64,000 nucleotides of DNA from Sinonovacula constricta (Eukaryota > Mollusca > Bivalvia > Cardiida > Solecurtidae): assembly GCA_007844125.1 (NCBI GenBank), contig CM017572.1, positions 25,625,879 through 25,689,878 of the forward strand. The letters run 5' to 3'. The notes under the pieces are model-generated. The model ran no database searches and had not been told where the DNA came from. It was given only the letters and a program-made list of their open reading frames with translations. The position numbers were made by a program, and so were the translations under genes. Of this stretch, positions 47,301-56,645 are shown piece after piece; position 1 is the stretch's first letter, and the number at the start of each line of letters is the position of its first letter.

Positions 47301-50300
47301 AAGTTTCATCCAGTGGAGGATGTGGTGGAAGGCTTTCAAGCATGGGTGGAGGTGAGAGGTAAGTTTTATCCAGTGGAGGATGTGGTGGAAGACTTTTATC
47401 CATGGGTGGAGGTGAGAGATAAGTTTCATCCAGTGGAGGAGATGGTGGAAGACTTTCATCTATGGGTGGAGATGAGAGATAAGTTTCATCCTGTGGAGGA
47501 GGATGTGGAAGACTTTCATCCATGGGTGGAGGTGAGAGATAAGTTTCATCCTGTGGAGGAGATGGTGGAAGACTTTCATCCATGGGTGGAGGTGAGAGAT
47601 AAGTTTCATCCTGTGGAGGAGATGGTGGAAGACTTTCATCCATGGGTGGAGGTGAGAGATAAGTTTCATCCAGTGGAGGAGATGGTGGAAGACTTTCATC
47701 CATGGGTGGAGGTGAGAGATAAGTTTCATCCTGTGGAGGAGGATGTGGAAGACTTTCATCCATGGGTGGAGGTGAGAGATAAGTTTCATCCTGTGGAGGA
47801 GATGGTGGAAGACTTTCATCCATGGGTGGAGGTGAGAGATAAGTTTCATCCAGTGGAGGAGATGGTGGAAGACTTTCATCCATGGGTGGAGGTGAGAGAT
47901 AAGTTTCATCCTGTGGAGGAGGATGTGGAAGACTTTCATCCATGGGTGGAGGTGAGAGATAAGTTTCATCCAGTGGAGGAGGTGGTGGAAGCCATTCATC
48001 TATGGGTGGAGGTGAGAGATAAATTTCATCCAGTGGAGGAGGTGGTGGAAGCCATTCATCAAAGGTTGGAGTGGAGAGATAAGTTTCAACCAGTGGAGAA
48101 GGTGGTGGAACATTCCCTTATTTCAGACAATTATAATGAAAGCAACCATTGATTGTTTTATAATATACCTGTATAAAGATGCCAGGAACAGACAGCTCCA
48201 TTAGTTAGTTAGTTAGTTATTAGTTAGTGCTGTGTCTTAATACCACAAGGTCCAATACCTTCAAGTCAGTAACATATAAGGCCCAATAAGTTCATGCTGG
48301 TAACATATAAGACAATTCATGTCAGAAATAAAAAAGGCCTAATAAATTTATGTAGGCAATAAATAAGACCCAATCATGTTGGTAATATATGGGGCCCCAT
48401 AACTTCATGTCTGCAACATATAAGGCCCAATTACTTCAAGTCAATAGCAAATAATGGCCCATTACTGCAAGTTGCTAACAAAAAAGGCCAAAAAATTTCA
48501 TGTCGTTTACATATAAGGCCAAATAAATATAAATAATGTCTAATATAACTTCATGACAGTAATATATAAGTCCTTGCATTGGACATACTAGATTAACTCA
48601 TTCATATCTTTTAAAAAGAGAACTTCAGCCTGAATGTGTTCCCTGCCAGGAACCACTGACAGTCAACCATATTTTATCACAGTGTATCAACACAGACCAC
48701 ATTAGTTTGAAGTATTTTAATGTCGCTAACATGTACGAAATGTTTAGGACAGTGTCGGATTCTAAACTTGTTTGCTTCTTGAACGAGATTAGTATTCTTA
48801 ATAAGTTATACATTTTTAAACTGTTTACTTACCAACTGTTATACATTTTTAAACCATTTAACATATTCACCTATTTTCGATTGTAGTTTACATTATTTTA
48901 ACCTGATAGACTTTTGTATTTTTCTATATTTTATTAACATAGTTTAGTTTTTACCTGATTATTCTCTATTCACATTAAACTTCTTTGTATTCGGCGCCGC
49001 ATGACATGTTACATATGTAAGTGTCGGAGTGCCTTTAAAACCCAAATAAATAAATAAAATAATTTTATGTTAGTAATATATAAGGCCTAATAACATAGCT
49101 GTCAAGGGTTTATAAAGCAAAAGAGTGAAACCAAAGACCTATAAGGGGGGCGGGGATGGGGGGGGGTGTGTCTAATATGACCAAATGGATGTCCTGAGCT
49201 AAATGGAATTTTACTGGTGCTGCTTTTTGTACTTCCAAGTAACTTTCTTTGAATGCTCTAGAACCTCTACACTGGTAATTTGATTATGATGACAACAGAA
49301 ATATAAGCCAATGACAATCTGTGTTCTATCCCCTGTGTAATTTCATTGGTTCTTCAATGTTTACAAGACTCTGCGCTTGATTTTTGATCTTCGATTGAAC
49401 AACGCAAACTTTCTGACAAAATAAACAGACAAACTTTCGGAAACATGGGAGATGTTGCATGCATGAGTTTTGAGTATTTAAGCATGAGAGCGTGATTTGA
49501 AGTTCAAAAGCTTGACTCTCACGCTGAAAGCGTGAGACTTGACAGGTCTGCAATAACTTCATGACAGTTATATATAAGCTCTAATAACTTCATGTCAGTA
49601 ATATATATGACTAATAACTTCAAGTCAGCAATATATACAGCCCAATAGATTCATATCAGTAATATATAAGCCCTAATAACTTCAAGTCAGTAATATATAA
49701 GGCCCAAAAACTTCATGTTAATATATAAGGCCAGATAACTTCTTGTCAGTAATATATATGCCCTAATAACTTCATGTCAGTAATATATAAGGCCCAATAA
49801 CTTCATGTCAGTAATATATACTCCCTTATAACTTCATGTTACTAATATATTAGGCCCAATAACTTCATGTCGAAATATATAAGCTCTTATAACTTCATGT
49901 TAGTCATATCGAATGGCCCAAAAACTTCATGTCAGTAATATATAAGCCCTAATAACTTCATGTCAGTAATATATAAGGCCCAATAACTTCATGTCAGTAA
50001 TATATACACCCTTATAACTTCATGTTAGTAATATATAAGGCCAAATAAATTCATGTCAGTAATATATAAGCCCTAATAACTTCATGTTAGTAATATATAA
50101 GGCCCAATAACTTCATGTCAGTAATATATACTCCCTTATAACTTCATGTTAGTAATATGCAAGGCTCAATAACTCCATGTCAGTAATATATATAAGGCCC
50201 AATAACTTCTGTCAGTAATATACACAATCTTATAACTTCATGTTAGTAATATATAAGGCCCAATAACTTCATGTCAGTAATATATACGATCTTATAACTT

Positions 50301-50549
50301 CATGTTAGTAATATACTCGGCCCAATAACTTCATGTCAGTAATATATAAGGCCCAATAACTTCATGTCAGTAATATATACGTCCTTACAACTTCACGATA
50401 GTAACAAACAAGGCCCAATAATTTCATGTCAGTATTATAAAAGCCCTTATTAGTCCATGCTGTTAAAAACCTCACCTTCCAGGGCTTCTGTTGATGTAAC
50501 TGGTTTACTTGGCCTTATTTGTGCAGATGGGCTGTCTTTTTTCATGTTG
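38365..50549 (-). CDS. Tentative minus-strand gene of unrecognised function (partial exon set)
   Basis: Three segments support a gene. At 50476-50549 the - strand reads (N)MKKDSPSAQIRPSKPVTSTE..., with acceptor TATATTTTCAG and donor GAAG/GTGAGG, ending phase 1. At 43187 downward, acceptor CTTTTGCCAG opens GCHSCLNKKATGVLWDLYRM..., which accepts phase 1 exactly. At 38365-38456, a strong acceptor (TTTTTTGTTTTAG) opens a terminal exon reading DPFPKFRDISNRNSSGTSSS..., ending LGCIGCNDTY and TAA. A donor-bounded segment ending at 42104 (LTLSAFLYKVGREYE, then GTACGT) may be another exon. The 43187 exon runs into the 37-bp minisatellite, so its true donor is unclear. The gene could be broken. The 5' end is not fixed. 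I do not recognise the family. Confidence 0.35.
39497..41990 (-). pseudogene. Degenerate Penelope-like (tentative) reverse-transcriptase element
   Basis: On the - strand, fragments in different frames line up in the order of one reverse transcriptase: CLTAVRNHVVKYCEKVSENS, then YDFSTLYTSLPHDLIKTK (about 41465), GIPMGTNCAPLIADL (about 41220), the catalytic box RYLDDILTID (about 41100), then DGDSPRATSYGINISQLTRF and NARNLFISSKLLQQGF (40461-40910). A one-base frameshift after ADLF and a TGA after LNKANN break it. FSTLYTSLPHDLIK and DGDxPxxxSYGxxISQLxRF are seen in metazoan RT proteins that I would place near Penelope-like elements; that clade assignment is from memory and unverified. No GIY-YIG domain was found. 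The 3' flank to 39497 is shared with 13155-13515. Confidence 0.7.
42248..43138. repeat. 37-bp minisatellite derived from an exon
   Basis: About 24 copies of a 37-bp unit containing TCGTTCCTCAGGAAGGGGAT and CATGGGGTAGCTC. The first unit on the - strand reading (from 43137) is continuous with the putative exon frame ...DLYRMIPFLRNEAEL. Because 37 is not a multiple of three, translation cycles through all frames and meets a TGA every third unit. Confidence 0.93.
43188..44884. other. Non-coding interval, probably intron of the tentative minus-strand gene
   Basis: AT-rich with no repeat unit or splice-bounded frame. A - strand open frame at 44011-44226 has no domain and no acceptor or donor that fits. 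Confidence 0.35.
44885..48115. repeat. 60-bp VNTR, about 54 copies
   Basis: Perfectly periodic 60-bp units contain TGGAGGTGAGAGATAAATTC and CCAGTGGAGGAGATGGTG. Sub-blocks differ: TTTTTCATTCATGG in 44.9-45.8 kb, GCCATTCATCCATGG in 46.0-46.6 kb, GACTTTCATCCATGG after 46.6 kb. The unit translates as 20 residues on each strand (VEVRDKFYPVEEMVEVFHSW on +, MNEKLSPSPPLDRIYLSPPP on -). Frame shifts occur near 45842 and 46195. TGG to TAG changes at about 46563 and 47103 put stops in the + frame. The - frame is open from 47943 to 46495. Confidence 0.96.
48240..48575. repeat. Diverged part of the 31-bp minisatellite (5' of the LINE)
   Basis: Imperfect units with TTCATG.C.GTAACATATAAG and GGCCCAATAA are older and less regular than the main array at 49.5-50.4 kb. 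They run directly into the LINE fragment. Confidence 0.75.
48578..49064 (+). mobile_element. 5'-truncated LINE, ORF2 C-terminus and 3' tail
   Basis: The frame 48578-48886 reads IGHTRLTHSYLLKRELQPEC, then VPCQEPLTVNHILSQC and FLNEISILNKLY before TAG. IGHTRLTH, CxxC and HILxxC are the RNase H end and Cys/His motif typical of I/Nimb- or Jockey-type non-LTR retrotransposons. The 3' UTR (GGCGCCGCATGACATG, GTCGGAGTGCCTTTAAAACC) ends in an AAATAAATAAATAAAA tail at about 49064. The reverse transcriptase and endonuclease are absent, consistent with 5' truncation at insertion. Confidence 0.8.
49065..50455. repeat. 31-bp minisatellite (main array)
   Basis: The unit AACTTCATGTCAGTAATATA plus TAAGGCCCAAT has a 31-bp period (AACTT at 49985, 50016, next at 50047). 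Alternate units carry CCCTTATAACTTCATGTTAG, giving a 62-bp higher-order repeat in places. The stretch 49100-49550 in between is non-repeat, including a GGGGGG-rich patch near 49150 and TGAGAGCGTGA words near 49490. Confidence 0.9.
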
Positions 50550-51339
50550 CTGAAAATATATCAAATATACCACAAAGTACCATGTTCAATATACATATTG
50601 TTATTGTCACAAAGAACAATTAACATGTGTATTCACCAACCATTCTTTTTAAGAATTGCTCAAGTCATGGATTTCAATCCACAACACAACATCTTCATTA
50701 TGTATTAAGCTACATGTCTGTTTTTTTGCATGACACTTTAACTTTGCTACTTTTAGCTTTAAATCACATTAAAACTTCATAAATAAGCTTATTTTTGTTG
50801 ATATGAAAATTGTAACTTGGGCTTAATACATGCCTTAGGCTTAAGAATTGTTGGTGAATACGGGCCTAAAAAGGCTAAATGGATAGTGGAAGCTACCAGG
50901 AATTATATGTATCTTAGATTACATTTTAATAATGTGTACCCGCGTTAGTGCAGTACACGAACATTATGTGCATGTTATATGTAAAATACTTACATAATAT
51001 TTATCAATATATGGATATATATCCATTAGTCACTATATGAAGGATGCACAACACGACGAGATTACTTGTACCTTTGCAGATTATCACAGTATGGTCAACG
51101 AAATCGTGTACATATTAATCCAATGCACAACTTAATTACTAGTATTTTTTTATTAACAATATAACTTTGGAGGCCAAAGTAACTTATAAACGATGTTTAC
51201 AGTATTACCACGAAATTGCATTACATTTGGTTTCACGTAAACATCCGGTTTTACAAGGGAAGCAATCCAAACGATTTTTTTCTATATTTACATTTATACC
51301 ATCTGGATTTATCTCCCATAATTTAATAATCGGTTTTTA
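50550..51339. other. AT-rich spacer, no gene seen
   Basis: Lies between the minisatellite or exon at 50.5 kb and the palindrome. Contains TATATCCATATA-like words near 51010 but no splice-bounded frame. Confidence 0.35.
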
Positions 51340-51572
51340 ATTGACCATTTCGAAATTACGAAATCTCGCGCAATCTCGCTCCGCGGGAGCGAGGTCAGGG
51401 GGGTTCCGTTTATGTGCTCGCGTGTAAACATAGAACAGCTGACTTACTTAATTTCGTTTCTTCTTCACACACAAAAAGAGGGACAAAGTGAATAGAAATG
51501 ATACACCAAAATCAGAACTTGTATTTGTATGTTTTAAATGAATTTTACTCGCTTAGATAATTTTATTTTGCT

Positions 51573-51719
51573 ATGGGACAGAACGATTTCTGCTGTGCTG
51601 AAGGTTGTAACCACGATAGATCTCGAGGTGCCACATGCAATTTTTACAAGATTCCTAACGATAAAAAGCTCAGACCTGCGTGGCTGACTAATTGGAGAAA
51701 TGGATACGTTGTCATTTAG
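51573..51719 (+). CDS. THAP zinc-finger fragment, left palindrome arm
   Basis: A 48-residue frame starts MGQNDFCCAEGCNHDRSRGA and contains C8-x3-C12, CNFYKIPNDKKLRPAWLTNW and then a stop after GYVVI. C-x3-C followed by FYxxP and RxxW is the N-terminal half of the C2CH THAP DNA-binding domain, found in transcription factors and in P-element/THAP9 and Kolobok-type transposases. The second C-x2-H half and the AVPTIF-type end are missing. They may lie on a lost next exon, since a weak GT occurs at the GATAC/GTTGTC position. The fragment alone should not fold as a complete THAP domain. Alternatively it is the first exon of a transposase gene. Confidence 0.55.
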   Translation: MGQNDFCCAEGCNHDRSRGATCNFYKIPNDKKLRPAWLTNWRNGYVVI

Positions 51720-53245
51720 CCTTTAGTTCCAATCAAAATTTAAATTATCTTCCAAATTATGTCATTTTCAAGACCACCCCCTTCCCCCCACCGCCAAGTC
51801 AAGGAAAAAATGATTTAAAGTGCCAAGTATATTTTCCAATAGACGAGCAGTAGGAAAGGCCTCAAGATGATAATCAAAAGAAAACATAAAAACTATGGCT
51901 GGTAAGCTAATCGTTTTTGATTAGCACCCCCTCCCCCACCCAACAGGCAAAAACCAACCAGAAAACCTTCTTTTATTAAGGTTATTTTGATTTCAAATAA
52001 AGTGAATTGTTTACATGAAACTCTCTAATAAAAATTCTGTTTGTGGTTGAAGAAGAAAAAATGTTTATATTTATATATTCCTTGAGTAATCTGATATCAT
52101 TTGTGTTTGACTAAAAACTCCAGGGATACATACTTGAATGTTCTATGCCAAAATGTGGTCTAAAGTGGGCTCTACAGGGTACTTAATTTTTGTACCCATT
52201 TAAAGATAGAAATGTTTTAATTTAAAATATATGGTTTTGTAAATTCATTATTAAATTATGTCTATCAGAAATTACAGTATGACTTCCAGTGTTCCAGACT
52301 GCAAAACAGAATACATGTTTGTGATTAAACATAAACATTATTTGTGTTGCATAATTTATAGCTAAATATAGCGTTTGGTCCTTTTATGAGCCAAAAAAGA
52401 TATTGTAGAATAAGTGTTTTGTCCTTTTTGTTGTCCTCGCGTAAGTCAATGCATTTTGCTCTTTAAAAGGTGAAGGTCATAAACCACACGACTGCCATAT
52501 GGTGACATTTTTAAACACAGCTGCATAGCGGATGCGAAGGGGGAAAAGACGCCAAAAACACGGTCACACTTCCTGTCCTCTAGACAAACAAGGTGTCATA
52601 AAACTGCCAATTAGCTTAATAAGTTGGGGTGTCCGCTCATGTCTTAAAATTAGGGATTCAATTTGAGTAGAACTTTACGATTGTATGAAAGGGACCCACG
52701 CGCATGGAGAAACATAATATGAATTTACAAAACGATATCTTTTAAATTATTTCATTTCTATCTTTAAATGGGTACAAAAATTAAGTACCCTGTTGGGCCC
52801 ACTTTAGACCACATTTTGGCATAGAACGTTCAAGTATGTATCCCTGGAGTTTTTTAGTCAAACACAAATGATATCAGATTACTCAAGGAATATATATATA
52901 AACATTTTTTCTTCTTCAACCACAAACAGAATTTTTATTAGAGAGTTTCATGTAAACAATTCACTTTATTTGAAATCAAAATAACCTTAATAAAAGAAGG
53001 TTTTCTGGTTGGTTTTGCCTGTTGGGTGGGGGAGGGGGTGCTAATCAAAAACGATTAGCTTACCAGCCATAGTGTTTATGTTTTCTTTTGATTATCATCT
53101 TGAGGCCTTTCTTACTGCTGGTCTATGGGAAAATATACTTGGCACTTTAAATCATTTTTTCCTTGACTTGGCGGTGGGGGGAAGGGGGTGGTCTTGAAAA
53201 TGACATAATTTGGAAGATAATTTAAATTTTGATTGGAACTAAAGG

Positions 53246-53392
53246 CTAAATGACAACGTATCCATTTCTCCAATTAGTCAGCCACGCAGGTCTGAGCTTT
53301 TTATCGTTAGGAATCTTGTAAAAATTGCATGTGGCACCTCGAGATCTATCGTGGTTACAACCTTCAGCACAGCAGAAATCGTTCTGTCCCAT
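53246..53392 (-). CDS. THAP zinc-finger fragment, right palindrome arm
   Basis: The mirror copy of 51573-51719 has the same 48-residue reading frame on the opposite strand, again ending in TAG. The two copies are divergent in position: their ATGs face the outer ends and both are read toward the centre. Any transcript crossing both arms would form a long hairpin. Confidence 0.55.
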   Translation of the reverse strand: MGQNDFCCAEGCNHDRSRGATCNFYKIPNDKKLRPAWLTNWRNGYVVI

Positions 53393-53803
53393 AGCAAAAT
53401 AAAATTATCTAAGCGAGTAAAATTCATTTAAAACATACAAATACAAGTTCTGATTTTGGTGTATCATTTTTATTCACTTTGTCCCTCTTTTTGTGTGTGA
53501 AGAAGAAACGAAATTAAGTAAGTCAGCTGTTCTATGTATACACGCGAGCACATAAACGGAACCCCCCTGACCTCAATCTCGCGAGATTGAGATTGCGCGA
53601 GATTTCGTAATTTCGAAATGGTCAATAGTAATTTAATTTATCTCACAATTATTTAGTATTTCTTGCAAGGTTCAGGCACAAACCTTATATTGTATCATTT
53701 TTTATGTAGATTATAGCAAATATGAACACCTGTCGTAATGTATACTACAACTTTTATCATTTAAATATTAAGAGTGTGGGAATAGAAAATCTCTTTAGTT
53801 GTT

Positions 53804-54292
53804 CGAGGTGGTATCCGACAGTTTGCCTATATCTTATATATGTAACAATATCTGACCTTTGTTTGGGGTGTTTGTACATAATTTCTACAGAAAAGAAATC
53901 ATACTTTAGTCTAAGCATGAGCGATTTCCAACAGTGTCTTAGTTTTAGAGCAATAAACGTCGTTAATTTACCCTTAAAATGTTCATTTTTTTTCAATCTA
54001 TAAATAAGAACGATTGTGATTCCAGCTCAAAATAGACATCAACGGATGACATGGATGAGCTAAAACATAAATGGTCAGATGGTTTTCTTAGTTTAAAAAT
54101 TAGCTAATTGTGCAGCGTGGTCCAGAAAGGAAATGCATGTTTGAAATGACGATTGTGACGTTATGGTTCATTTTTCAGACCGGTGTAGGGCACCAATAAA
54201 CAGCATTTTGCAAGATCTGTTCAGGTAACAATGGTTTATAATGATCTTTAATGAAAATATTTTTGGTCCAAACTGTCAGATACCACCTTTAA
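53804..54292. mobile_element. Full-length MITE-like element
   Basis: The left end AGGTGGTATCCGACAGTTTG and the right end GGTCCAAACTGTCAGATACCACCTTTA are terminal inverted repeats of about 25 bp. The element is about 490 bp, non-coding, and shares its internal sequence with copies at 8251, 26525 and 29279. It is the most complete copy in the window. Confidence 0.8.
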
Positions 54293-54465
54293 ATAGTATC
54301 AGAACATCCGAATAGTTTTGCATATAAGCTTCTCAGTTACTGGTTGTCATAACCTTTAAGTGATCACCTGTACATTGTATATCGTTTATATTATATATGT
54401 ATGCCACATGGATCTTTGACGTTCTCAATTTTATACATGACTTGTGAAACCTTAGTTTATATAAA

Positions 54466-54755
54466 TAGCTCAATTGGTAGAGCGTCGGCTTGCGGATCCG
54501 GAGGTCGCGGGTTTTAACCCCGGCCGGGTCAAAACCAAAGACTTCAAACTTGGTAGTAGTGGCTTCCCTCCTAACGATCGGGGCTAAGGGGACAGCATTA
54601 CGCCTGACTCGTCGGTGTCAGTACAATGGACCGGCCAGGTTCTGTCCCTGGACACCTCATAAGTGCCCATGTGCTATAATGATAGAAATGTCGCTGCACA
54701 GAATTGGCAAAAATGCCGGCAAATCCCAATCCCATCCCTTATTTTTAGGTTGATG
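54466..54755 (+). mobile_element. tRNA-derived SINE, family B
   Basis: The head TAGCTCAATTGGTAGAGCGT is an A-box sequence and GCGGGTTTTAACCCCG a B-box stem. The body (GCCTGACTCGTCGGTGTCAG, GACCGGCCAGGTTCTGTCCC, GCTGCACAGAATTGGC) differs entirely from family A. It is not a functional tRNA gene because it runs on into the SINE body and the cloverleaf is degenerate. Confidence 0.8.
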
Positions 54756-55494
54756 TATTCAATTTACTATTTTTAACGAGCGTGTTTATATAGCTATAAT
54801 TGAGAAAATTTACTAAGATTATCCTAAATCTGTTCTAACCCATTTATAACAATATTATTTTTTATACATGATTGATATTCCTGCATCCAAACGTAGAAAA
54901 GTAAATTCTAACATCGCCTTTTATTTCCTGTATTGTGTCGAAATAGTGGCAAAGACTTACAACAGAAATCCACAGAATAAAACGTAGAAAAAAATAAATA
55001 AATGAAAACAGCATGTCTATTTTTCCAAAAGCGTGTACTTTGCAGGTCTATCTATAAAATCTAACTACATATTTGCCGTTCTAAAAACAATAGAAATCTT
55101 CAACAACATGCACTAGTAAGGATCTAATGACTAGCTATATTACAGGACTTGATTGTAAAAATTGTTCCTACCTACGGACGAAACTTTGCTCTCTTCATAT
55201 ATCCGAATGTTAATAAACGATCTTTTTTTCAATGTCAGTTAAGTCAAATACTTTCTGGACTGTCCTTTCAATTAGTGCAATTAACTTTCTGCAAATTTGT
55301 TGATTTTTGTAAAAGTTTAACGATTTCTCGCTTATGGCATGGCATAATTAGCTATCAAAATGCCGTTTTAAAAACAACCTCTATTTATTGTGTTGGAAAT
55401 TTTCGTTTAAGAAATACGACAAATTATCATAATCTTGTAATCAATGTATACATATAAACTTTAGCTACACACAAATGATCGGAAATCTAATGTT
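54756..55494. other. Intergenic, no gene seen
   Basis: AT-rich. A 102-codon + strand frame at 55149-55457 lacks splice sites and domain character. Confidence 0.35.
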
Positions 55495-56503
55495 GTTTTA
55501 CTACTACTACTATCATTACCACTACTTCTACTACTGCTACGACTAGTACCACTACTACAACTATTACTCTACTACTACTACCACCACAACTACTACTACT
55601 ACCATTATTACTACTACTATTACTACTACTAAAACTATTACTTTTACATCTACTACTATTACTACTACCCATTCTACTACTAAAACTACCACTACTTCTA
55701 TTACTACTACTACTATTACTACAATTACTACTACTACCTTTAGTATTATTTCTATTATGACTACTACTCCTACTACAACAACAACAACAACTACTACTAC
55801 TACTACTACTACTATATTACTACTACTACTATGACTACTTAAACTTCTACCACTACTAATACTTCCATTTCTACTACTAAAACAAGTAGTACTACCACCT
55901 CTACTATTGCTAATATTTCTACTACTATTACTATTTTTAATATAAATACTACTACTACTACTACTATTATAACTATTACTTTTACTATATTATAACTTTT
56001 ACTACCTTCTACTACTACTATTACTACTATTTATACTACTACTACTACTTGTACCATTTCTACAACTACCTCTACTACAACTTCTACTATTGCTTCTTCT
56101 ACTACTATTAATTCTTCTATTATTGCTACTATTTCTCTCACTAACACTACTACTATCAAAATATTACTACTATTACTACTACTATTTCTATTAATACGAC
56201 TATTTCTACTACAACAACATCTATTACTACTACTACAACTACTATTATTACTACTAAAACTACTACTACTACTTTTACTACTACTACTACCACAAAAGCA
56301 GCAAAAACTACTACTATTACAACAACTAATCCTTCTACTATTATTACTACTACTACTTCTATTTCTACTGCTACTATTACTACTATTATAACTACTACTA
56401 TTACTACTACTCCTACTACAACAACAGCAACTACTACTACTCCTACTACTTTCACTACTACTACCAGTGCTACTATTGCTACTACTACTACTATTTCTAC
56501 TTT

Positions 56504-56565
<62 letters not shown>

Positions 56566-56645
56566 TTTCTACTATTACTACTACTACTACTATGGCTACT
56601 ATTTTTACAACAACTATTGCTTCCACTACTACTACCAGTAGTACA
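55495..56645. repeat. (TAC/ACT)n triplet-repeat field
   Basis: About 1.15 kb of degenerate TAC/ACT triplets include a nearly pure run of about 60 bp at 56500-56562. Interruptions such as ACAACAACA and ATTTCTACT occur in phase, so poly-Val and poly-Leu frames are open on the two strands without being genes. Confidence 0.95.

Larger units (their letters stand above)
51340..53626. mobile_element. Large palindromic (foldback) element with THAP-bearing arms
   Basis: The sequence from 51340 (ATTGACCATTTCGAAATTAC) reappears as its reverse complement ending at 53626. Arms span about 51340-52255 and 52717-53626, about 0.9 kb each, around a 460-bp non-palindromic centre. Only scattered differences are visible between arms. 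Each arm carries the same THAP-type coding start. Flanks do not show an obvious target-site duplication. It reads as a foldback-type transposon or an inverted duplication of the 5' end of a THAP gene or transposase. Assembly artefact is a third option, though the arm differences argue against it. Confidence 0.85.

Noticed and set aside
46495..47943. 482-codon Pro-rich open frame on the - strand as a gene
   Set aside because: It is the 60-bp VNTR read in one frame. The + frame of the same array is broken by stops and shifts, so openness is a by-product of the unit length.
54466..54540. Functional tRNA gene
   Set aside because: A- and B-box sequences are present, but the sequence continues into a SINE body and the cloverleaf does not close properly.
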